A stretch of DNA of 64,000 nucleotides from Clostridium sp. K4410.MGS-306. GTDB lineage: Bacteria; Cyanobacteriota; Vampirovibrionia; Gastranaerophilales; Gastranaerophilaceae. The notes under the pieces were generated by a model, which saw only the letters and a list, made by a program, of their open reading frames with translations, made no database searches and was not told the origin of the DNA. This document shows, one piece after another, positions 45,502 to 52,810 of this stretch. Where the stretch lies: positions 82,072 through 146,071 of the forward strand of contig LARD01000001.1 of NCBI GenBank assembly GCA_000980375.1. The letters run 5' to 3'. Both the position numbers and the translations under genes were made by a program. The number at the start of each line of letters is the position of its first letter. Position 1 is the first letter of the stretch.

Positions 45502-46419
45502 TTATATGTCATTGTTTTGGCAAGAAATGTTGTGTTCGACTTGTGGTTCTACATGGATGATAATTTTTGTGTTTCCGAGCGCGTTTTCTATTTCACATTC
45601 CAGTTTGTCACACAATTTGTGTGCTTGAGCTACTGTCATTGAACCATCAACAATAAGTGTTATAACAATATCTTTATGTTTGCCGGATTTTCTGGTCTTT
45701 ATATCTTTTATTTTACAGATATTTTCATTGTGGTTGTTGTTTTGTATTGTGTATTGAATTAAATCAATATCATTTTGCGGAAGCGAACCGTCCAGTAAAT
45801 CGTTTAGTGTTTCTTTGCAGATTCTGTAACCTGTGTGCATTATTATCATTGCCACAATAACCGCTATAAGAGAGTCTATAACGTGGTGTCCTGTATATTT
45901 TATTATGACAAGACCGACAAGAACCGTGAGTGATGAATAGATATCAGTGCATAGGTGCTGAGCATCAGAGTGCAGCGCTATGGAGTCTGTATTTTTAGCC
46001 ACTTTAAAAAGGTATGAGCTCACAGCAATATTTGTTATGACTGAAACAAGCATCACCGCTATCCCCGCAGTAGAATTGCTAAGCGGTTCGCTAGAACCTG
46101 TTAGCTTAAGACCTGCTTCGTATATTATGTAAAGTGATGCAAGTATAATCAAACAACCTTCTGCAAATCCGGCTGCATCTTCATATTTTCCATGGCCAAA
46201 GGGATGATCTTTATCAGCCGGTTCTTCAGCTTTGTGCACCGCAAAAAGAGCAATAATTGAAGCAAGAAAATCGCTGCCAGAGTGTATTGCTTCTGATATG
46301 ATACTTACACTACCCGTTACAAAACCTGTAATTAGTTTTAAGACTATTAAAATAAAATTTGATAAAACAGATAGTGACGCTGCAAGCTTTTTGTTATGAA
46401 AAAAAGCGTTAATAATCAT
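45502..46419 (-). CDS. Cation diffusion facilitator family transporter
   Basis: A 305-aa inner-membrane divalent-cation (Zn/Fe/Mn-type) proton antiporter. Six membrane segments lie in residues 12-210. Metal-site residues appear in SEAIHSGSDFLAS and HSDAQHLCTDIYSS, with HPFGHGKYE between, followed by a cytosolic ferredoxin-like domain (NICKIKDIKTRKSGKHKD). It overlaps the FliT-like gene by 4 bases. Substrate metal not determinable. Confidence 0.9.
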   Translation of the reverse strand: MIINAFFHNKKLAASLSVLSNFILIVLKLITGFVTGSVSIISEAIHSGSDFLASIIALFAVHKAEEPADKDHPFGHGKYEDAAGFAEGCLIILASLYIIYEAGLKLTGSSEPLSNSTAGIAVMLVSVITNIAVSSYLFKVAKNTDSIALHSDAQHLCTDIYSSLTVLVGLVIIKYTGHHVIDSLIAVIVAMIIMHTGYRICKETLNDLLDGSLPQNDIDLIQYTIQNNNHNENICKIKDIKTRKSGKHKDIVITLIVDGSMTVAQAHKLCDKLECEIENALGNTKIIIHVEPQVEHNISCQNNDI

Positions 46420-46784
46420 TGCCTGTAATCCAAAATATTACCCTGTTTTAGTTCTGCATTTGAATATGCGCTAATAAGCTTTGAGCTTTTTGCTGTTTTT
46501 CCAAGTTCTTTTTTGATTTCGTCTCGAACCATTGAAAGTGCAACAATATTTTCTTGCTCTTGTTTTTGTATTTTTGTACAAATTTCTACAAGTCTTGATG
46601 TATCTTCATTTTTGGCTTTAACTTTTTCTATCAGATTGCCGGCTTCTTTAAAAAGCTGTTCTTTCTTGCTCATAAAAGTAACAAGCTCTGTATAAATTTG
46701 TCTGTCAATAAGCTGTGCAATTTGTACAGAAACTTCGTAGATTTTTTTATAAGTCATTTCAAGATTATCTAAATCGATGCTCAT
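46416..46784 (-). CDS. FliT/FlgN-like flagellar export chaperone
   Basis: A 122-aa three-helix protein (YKKIYEVSVQIAQLIDRQIY, KKEQLFKEAGNLIEKV, QKQEQENIVALSMVRDEIKKEL). Sequence similarity to FliT/FlgN is weak by eye, but size, helical pattern and position two bases downstream of fliS make FliT the natural call. FliT binds the cap protein FliD before export; a FliD-like fragment is at the end of the window. Confidence 0.68.
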   Translation of the reverse strand: MSIDLDNLEMTYKKIYEVSVQIAQLIDRQIYTELVTFMSKKEQLFKEAGNLIEKVKAKNEDTSRLVEICTKIQKQEQENIVALSMVRDEIKKELGKTAKSSKLISAYSNAELKQGNILDYRQ

Positions 46785-46786
46785 TA

Positions 46787-47272
46787 TTAAATATACTCTC
46801 CCATCTTGTCGTCATCTTCATTATCTTCATCATCAGGCTCAGAAGTTGACACTCGGGAGTTGTAGTGATCCATATCATTTTCATCAAGGCTGTGGCCTGC
46901 TGCTTTAAACTGTTTTACAGCCTGTCTCCAGGTATCTCTAAGTTCTGTCATGTGTTTTAATGCCTCATCAAGGCATTCTTCTCTTTTTTTGATGTTGGCA
47001 AGCAATAATTGATTGTTTATATATTCGTAAAGCGCAAAAAGATTTTGCGCAAACTCGCCGCCTGTTTTCATATCCAGTGTAGATTCAAATTCTGTTATAA
47101 TATTTTGTACTTTCACAATGTTGTTGTGAATTTTTTCAATATTTTTTTCGGCAAAGCCGGCCTTTGCCTGGTTTAAAAATCTAACTGCTCCATCATAGAG
47201 CATTAATAGTATTTGCTCTTTAGGTGCTGTATCTATTTGTGTTTGTCTATACTGTTTTAAATACGGATTCAT
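46787..47272 (-). CDS. fliS: Flagellin export chaperone FliS
   Basis: A 161-aa FliS: NPYLKQYRQTQIDTAPKEQILLMLYDGAVRFLNQA is the diagnostic start, followed by the four-helix bundle. It holds flagellin unfolded before type III export. I start at 47272 (GAGAG 8 bases upstream) rather than an ATG 15 bases earlier. The C-terminal ~35 residues (SEPDDEDNEDDD) are an extra acidic tail not usual in FliS. Confidence 0.93.
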   Translation of the reverse strand: MNPYLKQYRQTQIDTAPKEQILLMLYDGAVRFLNQAKAGFAEKNIEKIHNNIVKVQNIITEFESTLDMKTGGEFAQNLFALYEYINNQLLLANIKKREECLDEALKHMTELRDTWRQAVKQFKAAGHSLDENDMDHYNSRVSTSEPDDEDNEDDDKMGEYI

Positions 47273-47336
47273 ATGCTTATCTCTCAATATAAATTTAGCA
47301 TATTTAATAAAAGAAGTCTATTAGTTTTCAGTGTTA

Positions 47337-49451
47337 TTACATTTGTTTTAATTCTGCAAGATTTGGGTCTAAGAGCCTTCTACCTACATTGTCAAATTGT
47401 ATTGAGCAAAGTGTTCTTTTTCCATAATTGAAGAGTTCTTCGACCACTCCTCTGCCATATTTTTCGTGATAAACAATATTTCCTTCTGCTATTTTTACAT
47501 TTTCGTTGTCAGAATTGTTTTCGTCCAGCTCTGTTTTATATATAGGAATAGATTGTTGCTCAGATATTTCCGGCTCTTCTGCAATTTCCTGTATTTCAGG
47601 TTCACTAAATTCGTTATTTATATTTAAATCATTTGATGATTCGATGTTTGGCAGCTCTGTATTGATGCTGATGTCATCACTTTCTTCATCAGAAATTGCT
47701 ATCAGTGATTCTTCCAAAGACAATTCATTGTTATCGTTTAGTATTTGTTCGTTTTGCTCTTGCTCAATATCTGGAAGCAACTCTTCAGATTCATTTGAAA
47801 TAATTTCTTCATCATTTCCGCTCAAGCTGTCAAGAAGGTCTAAATCTTCATCAGATAGCCCTTGCGTATCAATCATTTCTTCAAGAGGAGCTTCAGGTAA
47901 AGCTTCTATTTCTTCCTCTGTTTCAAGCGATTCCTCGGTCTCAAAGACTTCTTCAGTTTGTGCCGGGGCCGCATAAAACATTTGATCAACATCTTTGGCA
48001 ATTTCTTGTTCCAATGATTCTTCGAATATGTTTTTTAATTCGTTTGGCTCTTCCTCAATTTGTTCTTCAAGCGGTAGGATTTCGTCTTCACTCAGCGGCT
48101 GGATATCAATGTTGCTTAAATCGTCCTCTGAGTCAGCAGGCAACACCTCTACCTCTTCTTCCTGCGGAATATCTTCTACAGTAACAGCCTGTGCATCTGT
48201 AATAATCACAGGTTCAGGTTCTGAGTTAATTGTTTGTATAAACTTTTGCGCAGTTTCTTTGATAATCAAAGGTGTATAATAAGTTGCATCTCCTGAAACA
48301 ATAAACTCATGTTGAGCCAATTTCATAAGGAAGGAATTGTATGTTGCAAATGCTCTTTGCTGTTCTTCCGGTTTGAATAAAACCAGATTTTTTGCATAAG
48401 ATTTTACAAGATTTGCATTAACATAATCATATCTTGAGCTTACAATTGGTTTTATATTTGGAGATTTATAAATCTTATTTATCAATTGTTTATCAGTAAT
48501 TTCGTCAGTTGCTTCAAGTATGAAATAATAATTTTCTTTTATATTATTTACTGCGAAGTCAACAGCTTCTTTTTGCCAGTTTTTATTTAGCCCGGCTATA
48601 CTCAAAACTGTCACATTATTGTTCTTTAATGACAATTCAAGTGTATCAATTTCTTCTTGAGTAGAAGCAAAAATATCAAATTGTTTGTATTTTAATAATT
48701 TGTTTCTGAGTAAAATTATACCGGTACATTTATCGCTGTCATAAATATCGTTTACAACCTCCAACAAAGTGTTAAACGGTATAAATCCGGACTCAAGAGT
48801 GTTTATGTATTCTTGAATTTCCAGTATAATATCTTGAACTATTGTTTTTTGTTCCAGAGTCAGGCCCGTAAGATCATATTCGTATATATAATTTAGTGTT
48901 TCGTTGCCAATGGGCAGCTTAAACTCTTTGCCCAGCTCTATAACATTGGTGTTTGAATACTCTGCAATTCCGTCAAAGTCGATTAATAATGTTTTTAGCC
49001 CGTTGTCATTATTAAATTCGACAAGTTTTGAAATAAATTTTTGAGTATCTTCAATGCGGTCGGATTGAAGGTACAGAAATTTATCAATTACAGATGCATT
49101 TAGATTGATTTCTGCCTGTGTTGAACCAGTTAAATTACCAATCAAAATGGTTTTGTATGCCGAAGAAAACACAGAATCGATAATGTTTGTCGGTGTTTTT
49201 TCGATTTTGGCATCTAAAGCCGGTGTGTAACCGCTATAGAGCGCATAGGTGTTATTTTCATTGATGTCCAAAGAAAATTTCAAAATAGCACAATTGGTGC
49301 TTTCTGTATTGGTTGATTCAATAGATACAACTTGAGAAAGTAGTTTTTTATTTCCGTCATCTATTGTCAAAAAATCAGATAATAGCAGCGGTAATTCTGA
49401 AGGTTTGTAATATAATTTTGCTAAACTGTTTTTGATTTCAACTATTTTCAT
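47337..49451 (-). CDS. Large cytosolic orphan ending in a UvrD/PcrA-type Tudor-like domain
   Basis: A 704-aa protein, no signal peptide or membrane span. Residues 1-410 are alternating alpha/beta, ATPase-like in style (TILIGNLTGSTQ, LLIDFDGIAEYSN) but without a Walker A lysine, so probably not an active ATPase. Residues about 415-650 are extremely Glu/Asp/Ser/Leu-rich and disordered. Residues about 654-704 (GNIVYHEKYGRGVVEEL, then TLCSIQFDNVGRRLLDP) match the C-terminal Tudor-like domain that PcrA/UvrD uses to bind RNA polymerase. Located 64 bases upstream of fliS, same strand. No family name known to me. Confidence 0.8.
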   Translation of the reverse strand: MKIVEIKNSLAKLYYKPSELPLLLSDFLTIDDGNKKLLSQVVSIESTNTESTNCAILKFSLDINENNTYALYSGYTPALDAKIEKTPTNIIDSVFSSAYKTILIGNLTGSTQAEINLNASVIDKFLYLQSDRIEDTQKFISKLVEFNNDNGLKTLLIDFDGIAEYSNTNVIELGKEFKLPIGNETLNYIYEYDLTGLTLEQKTIVQDIILEIQEYINTLESGFIPFNTLLEVVNDIYDSDKCTGIILLRNKLLKYKQFDIFASTQEEIDTLELSLKNNNVTVLSIAGLNKNWQKEAVDFAVNNIKENYYFILEATDEITDKQLINKIYKSPNIKPIVSSRYDYVNANLVKSYAKNLVLFKPEEQQRAFATYNSFLMKLAQHEFIVSGDATYYTPLIIKETAQKFIQTINSEPEPVIITDAQAVTVEDIPQEEEVEVLPADSEDDLSNIDIQPLSEDEILPLEEQIEEEPNELKNIFEESLEQEIAKDVDQMFYAAPAQTEEVFETEESLETEEEIEALPEAPLEEMIDTQGLSDEDLDLLDSLSGNDEEIISNESEELLPDIEQEQNEQILNDNNELSLEESLIAISDEESDDISINTELPNIESSNDLNINNEFSEPEIQEIAEEPEISEQQSIPIYKTELDENNSDNENVKIAEGNIVYHEKYGRGVVEELFNYGKRTLCSIQFDNVGRRLLDPNLAELKQM

Positions 49452-49488
49452 TAAAATACCGAAAATTTAACCTCTTTTGTATAAGTTA

Positions 49489-49743
49489 CTACTGGCAGAC
49501 TTCTTCTTGAAGAGCAATTGAAGCTATCTGGTTAGACATAATTGCTACTTTCTTTATAGGGCCTGTTGCTTCTTTTTCAATAAGCTTGCCCACAGATGAT
49601 TGAACTCTTATTAAAGGTAGAATTTCATCAAATACAGCTTTAGGGTCTTCAAAATAGAGCACCATAGGGGCAGAAGCTCCTTTTAAAAACACCAGTAAAG
49701 CAAGTCTTGTTTTGTATTGCTGCGGCGGAAACTGTTGAGCCAT
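49489..49743 (-). CDS. Small conserved-looking orphan (84 aa)
   Basis: An 84-aa globular alpha/beta protein: beta-rich start (YKTRLALLVFLKGASAPMVLYFED), then helices ending QIASIALQEEVCQ. No motif recognised. AAGGAG lies 7 bases before the ATG. It lies 37 bases upstream of the 704-aa gene and is probably the first gene of the cluster leading to fliS, fliT and beyond. Confidence 0.75.
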   Translation of the reverse strand: MAQQFPPQQYKTRLALLVFLKGASAPMVLYFEDPKAVFDEILPLIRVQSSVGKLIEKEATGPIKKVAIMSNQIASIALQEEVCQ

Positions 49744-49810
49744 ATCTTTATTCTCCTTAAATCCTCTATTATTATATATAATTTATGTCAAATATCGCAA
49801 AATAGCAATA

Positions 49811-50389
49811 TTAAAATTCGATTCCTTTACGTGCCTTAATGCCTTTATCCCAATAATGTTTTACAGGCTTAATTTCCGAAACCAGATGTGCAATATCAAT
49901 AATTTCTTCCTTTGCATTACGTCCTGTTAGTACTATTTCCATTTCTTCAGGTTTGTTTTTTAGAACATCAATCATTTCATTAAGGTCAATGAGGTTTAAA
50001 TCCAGTGCTATATTTGCTTCATCAAGAATAATGAGCTGGTATTCATCATGTTGTATTGCTTTTTTTGCAATTTCCCAGCCCTTTTGTATCTGCTTTGAGT
50101 CATCAGCAGACATATTTGTTGAATATACGATTCTGTCCAGCCCGGCTTGTACTATTTTAACTTTGTCCTTTAATTCAGGACAAAGTGTGGAGAAAAAGAT
50201 TAATTCTCCATAGTCATTTCCGCCTTTTGTAAACATGACGATAAGAACTTTCCAGCCTCTTCCCAGTGCGCGCATTGCCAACCCTAAAGAAGCTGTGGTT
50301 TTTCCTTTGCCGTTGCCGGTATAAACCTGAATGTATCCGTGTTGTAGAAATTCCGGGTTATACAGTTTATTATCGTCTGTTTGTGCCAT
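49811..50389 (-). CDS. cobO: Cob(I)alamin adenosyltransferase, CobO/BtuR type
   Basis: A 192-aa corrinoid adenosyltransferase that makes adenosylcobalamin/cobinamide. The unusual P-loop GNGKGKTT (25-32), LDEANIALDLNLID and VLTGRNAKEEII are family hallmarks. No cobalamin riboswitch or other B12 gene is in the window. Its ATG overlaps the stop of the XRE regulator gene as TAATG, so the regulator and enzyme are co-translated. Confidence 0.94.
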   Translation of the reverse strand: MAQTDDNKLYNPEFLQHGYIQVYTGNGKGKTTASLGLAMRALGRGWKVLIVMFTKGGNDYGELIFFSTLCPELKDKVKIVQAGLDRIVYSTNMSADDSKQIQKGWEIAKKAIQHDEYQLIILDEANIALDLNLIDLNEMIDVLKNKPEEMEIVLTGRNAKEEIIDIAHLVSEIKPVKHYWDKGIKARKGIEF

Positions 50390-50739
50390 TACTTAACAAG
50401 TCCGCTTTCCTTCAAGAATCCTATTATGGCACAAGCACAACTTTTTTGGTACTTGATAGGAGCTTTTTGAAGTAAAGTGATTGCCTCAGCAAGTTTTTGG
50501 TCTTTGTCATACCAACGGCGGCTATTTGTATCTTGTTTATCGTAAAGGAACCATTCAACAGGTTTGTTATAGTATTGTGCAAATTTGAGCAATTCAATAA
50601 CATCTACTTTTCTGGAACCTTTTTCAATAACAGAGATACCTGAAATAGGCAGATTCATTAATTCTGCTATTTCCTCTTGTTTTAGTCCCGATTCGATCCT
50701 GGCTAATCGTAACTTTTTACTTAATTCTTTTCTGTTCAT
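50389..50739 (-). CDS. XRE-family helix-turn-helix regulator
   Basis: A 116-aa DNA-binding protein: residues about 8-61 are a Cro/CI-type HTH (RIESGLKQEEIAELMNLPISGISVIEKGSRK), followed by a short helical tail with KPVEWFLYDKQ, the SinR/PuuR-like linker. It is co-translated with cobO and diverges from 5-FCL; the palindrome between the two start sites is a plausible operator for autoregulation. Ligand unknown. Confidence 0.88.
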   Translation of the reverse strand: MNRKELSKKLRLARIESGLKQEEIAELMNLPISGISVIEKGSRKVDVIELLKFAQYYNKPVEWFLYDKQDTNSRRWYDKDQKLAEAITLLQKAPIKYQKSCACAIIGFLKESGLVK

Positions 50740-50781
50740 AATGCTATTTTGCTAATCTGGTTTATACATTATAATGTTAAA

Positions 50782-50795
50782 TTACATATGTGTAA
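50782..50795. promoter_or_regulatory. Candidate operator between XRE regulator and 5-FCL
   Basis: TTACATATGTGTAA, a 14-bp near-perfect palindrome (perfect core ACATATGT). It sits between divergent promoters: TATAAT at 50826-50831 for 5-FCL and a TATAAT on the minus strand near 50770. Confidence 0.4.
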
Positions 50796-50842
50796 AGGTG
50801 TATAATCGCAAGTGCAATATTGGAGTATAATAAATTTGTGCT

Positions 50843-51409
50843 ATGAATCAGAAGAAAAATAATACAAGAAATTATGCAAAATCTATTCGTTCAATGCTCG
50901 ATGTTGAAGCTTGTTCAAGAGACATTTGTTCTCAAATTTTGTTGTGGGAAAAATACCGGGCTGCCAGACATGTGATGTTATTTTATCCAATAGGTACAGA
51001 AATTTCTTTGCTCCAACTTGTTAAAGATAAAACAAAATCTTTTTATTTTCCTATTCTTGATGAAAACAGTAATATTTATCCTGTGTTGTATGAAGAAAAC
51101 TCTGGTTTTAAAAAAGGAGCTTTTAATATTAATGAACCAATCGGTGTGCCTGTTAGAGATTTTTCCGTGTTAGATATGATATTTATTCCTGCACTTGCTA
51201 TAGATACAAGAGGTTTTCGTTTGGGATACGGCAAAGGATGTTATGACAGATTTATTTGCCATTTATCAGATAGAACATTAAAAGTTGTTCCTATATCAAA
51301 AAATCTTATTTTCAATGATATTCCTGTTGAACAACATGATAAAAATGTTGATTATGCAATATGCGAAAACGGAATAACCGGATTTGCTACTCACCTTTTA
51401 AATGGTTAG
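50843..51409 (+). CDS. 5-formyltetrahydrofolate cyclo-ligase
   Basis: A 188-aa ATP-dependent enzyme converting 5-formyl-THF to 5,10-methenyl-THF. The N-terminal KSIRSML is the basic start, FIPALAID and RLGYGKGCYDR (126-136) form the ATP/folate phosphate loop. A TATAAT box ends 11 bases before ATG and no ribosome site is present, so the leader is only about 5 bases. Works with FolP (22443) in folate supply. Overlaps the next convergent gene by 23 bases. Confidence 0.93.
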   Translation: MNQKKNNTRNYAKSIRSMLDVEACSRDICSQILLWEKYRAARHVMLFYPIGTEISLLQLVKDKTKSFYFPILDENSNIYPVLYEENSGFKKGAFNINEPIGVPVRDFSVLDMIFIPALAIDTRGFRLGYGKGCYDRFICHLSDRTLKVVPISKNLIFNDIPVEQHDKNVDYAICENGITGFATHLLNG

Positions 51410-51824
51410 GGCGTCCTATGTCAATAATATCGCAGAAGAGATATTTTATACCGTATGCAAGTAATGCAAGACTGAAAAATTTAGAAAATTTCTTGCATAA
51501 TAATGCTCCTGTTGCCAGTCCGGCAGGAATAATATCCGATGCAAGCTGAGAAAATGCTCCTGAAAAATATCCCTTAACAGCGTTAATTTTATCAGGAAAA
51601 TTCCAATCAGCATTGTCTCTAAAATATTTATCTTTTAGTTTGCTTGTTGTCTCACTCAGGTCTTCCATTCTGCGAGAACGCATATAAATGCCTGTCAGTC
51701 TGTTTGCGGCAGCTTCTTTTACATGTTCTGCCGAGGTTTTCTTGCCTACGTCGTGTGCATTATACAAGACTGCGCCTGCTACAACACCACCTGCTATTTT
51801 TGCTGCTACATTCCATTTATTCAT
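51387..51824 (-). CDS. Small membrane-associated orphan
   Basis: A 145-aa protein with a weakly hydrophobic N-terminus (AAKIAGGVVAGAVLY) and a C-terminal hydrophobic hairpin (IIPAGLATGALL and FFSLALLAYGIKYLFCDII). Charged in between. No recognised family. Eleven bases downstream of the HEAT-like protein gene on the same strand, so probably co-transcribed; converges on 5-FCL. Confidence 0.68.
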   Translation of the reverse strand: MNKWNVAAKIAGGVVAGAVLYNAHDVGKKTSAEHVKEAAANRLTGIYMRSRRMEDLSETTSKLKDKYFRDNADWNFPDKINAVKGYFSGAFSQLASDIIPAGLATGALLCKKFSKFFSLALLAYGIKYLFCDIIDIGRPNHLKGE

Positions 51825-51835
51825 AGTTAGACCTG

Positions 51836-52606
51836 TTACTTATCTTTTTTGTTGGTTTTTGTTTCTTTTGGTTTTGGAGGATTGTTATCAACAACCTTGA
51901 TTGTTTGCCCTGCTGTTTTTAATGCTGCCTGTGCTGCATCAAGTGCATCTAATCCATAGCCGGATTTAGACTGTTGTATTTGGCCAAGAAGCTGTTGTGT
52001 CAGGCTGTCTCCTTGAGCCCATCCGTTTTCCAGTATTCCCATACCTATCATTTTAACTGATGAGTATTTACTTTGAAGCATTAAATTCAATAAAGCTGTC
52101 AAGGCAGGGTCACCTTTTCTTGATTCATCTTCTCTGAATCTTTTCATTACTTCTTTGGCACCCATAAGTTTTATGTCAGGGTTGTCATTTCTTAAATAAT
52201 TTTCAAGCGTTTTTATATAATCGTCTGTTAATAATACAATATCCTTTTTGGGTTTGTCTTCTGTTTTTTTATCGTTTAAGCTAGAAGCTGCTACCGGTAC
52301 AGTGGGTGTTGTCTGCATTGCCGGCATTGTGTAGTAGCTTTTGTCATAAGCCTGAGTGGGTGCAGGTGCCTGGCCTGTTTGTGTTGTATTGTATGTATTA
52401 TTAATGTTTGCTCCGTTAGGGTTTACAGAAGCACCCATAATATTGATAACCACTCCGTTAGCACCGTTTGCCGGTATCGAGCCGGGTGTTCCTGTGCCGA
52501 TATTGAATGTTGCACCTGTTGCAGTATTATTTTGAGCCGCAGGTACAGCTTGTGTTTGCGTTTTGGTTTGTATATTAGGTTGATAACCTACCTGATAATT
52601 CTGCAT
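51836..52606 (-). CDS. Orphan with disordered Asn/Thr/Gln-rich N-terminus and HEAT-like C-terminus
   Basis: A 256-aa protein. Residues 1-120 are low-complexity (Asn, Thr, Gln, Pro, Ala, Gly). Residues about 125-235 are helical, with LENYLRNDNPDIKLMGAKEVMKRF and MLQSKYSSVKMIGMGIL repeating in HEAT/armadillo style. Lys-rich tail. The disordered head plus repeat scaffold suggests a protein-interaction role. Divergent from the EF-hand protein gene. Confidence 0.72.
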   Translation of the reverse strand: MQNYQVGYQPNIQTKTQTQAVPAAQNNTATGATFNIGTGTPGSIPANGANGVVINIMGASVNPNGANINNTYNTTQTGQAPAPTQAYDKSYYTMPAMQTTPTVPVAASSLNDKKTEDKPKKDIVLLTDDYIKTLENYLRNDNPDIKLMGAKEVMKRFREDESRKGDPALTALLNLMLQSKYSSVKMIGMGILENGWAQGDSLTQQLLGQIQQSKSGYGLDALDAAQAALKTAGQTIKVVDNNPPKPKETKTNKKDK

Positions 52607-52810
52607 ACTTTCACCTTACACTTTACTTATATATAAACGTAATTTCTCTTTCATATGTGCTAATTTTTTGATCCTTTGTAACAAAAAATTAACATTTATC
52701 TTATTATCCTAAAGTTTATTAAAACAAATGTCGAAAAGAAGATTACAGGGAAACTATAAGGAGTAATCTCTAAGAAAGTTATATCAATTACTTATAAAAG
52801 GAGTATTAAA

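Noticed and set aside
47506..47976. Ser-rich 156-aa frame on the plus strand
   Set aside because: It is the antisense of the Glu/Asp-rich linker of the 704-aa gene: the low-complexity coding strand mechanically yields Ser codons opposite. No ribosome site.
49800..50840. Cobalamin riboswitch near cobO
   Set aside because: No B12-box-like sequence is visible upstream, and cobO is translationally coupled to the regulator gene with only a short upstream region.
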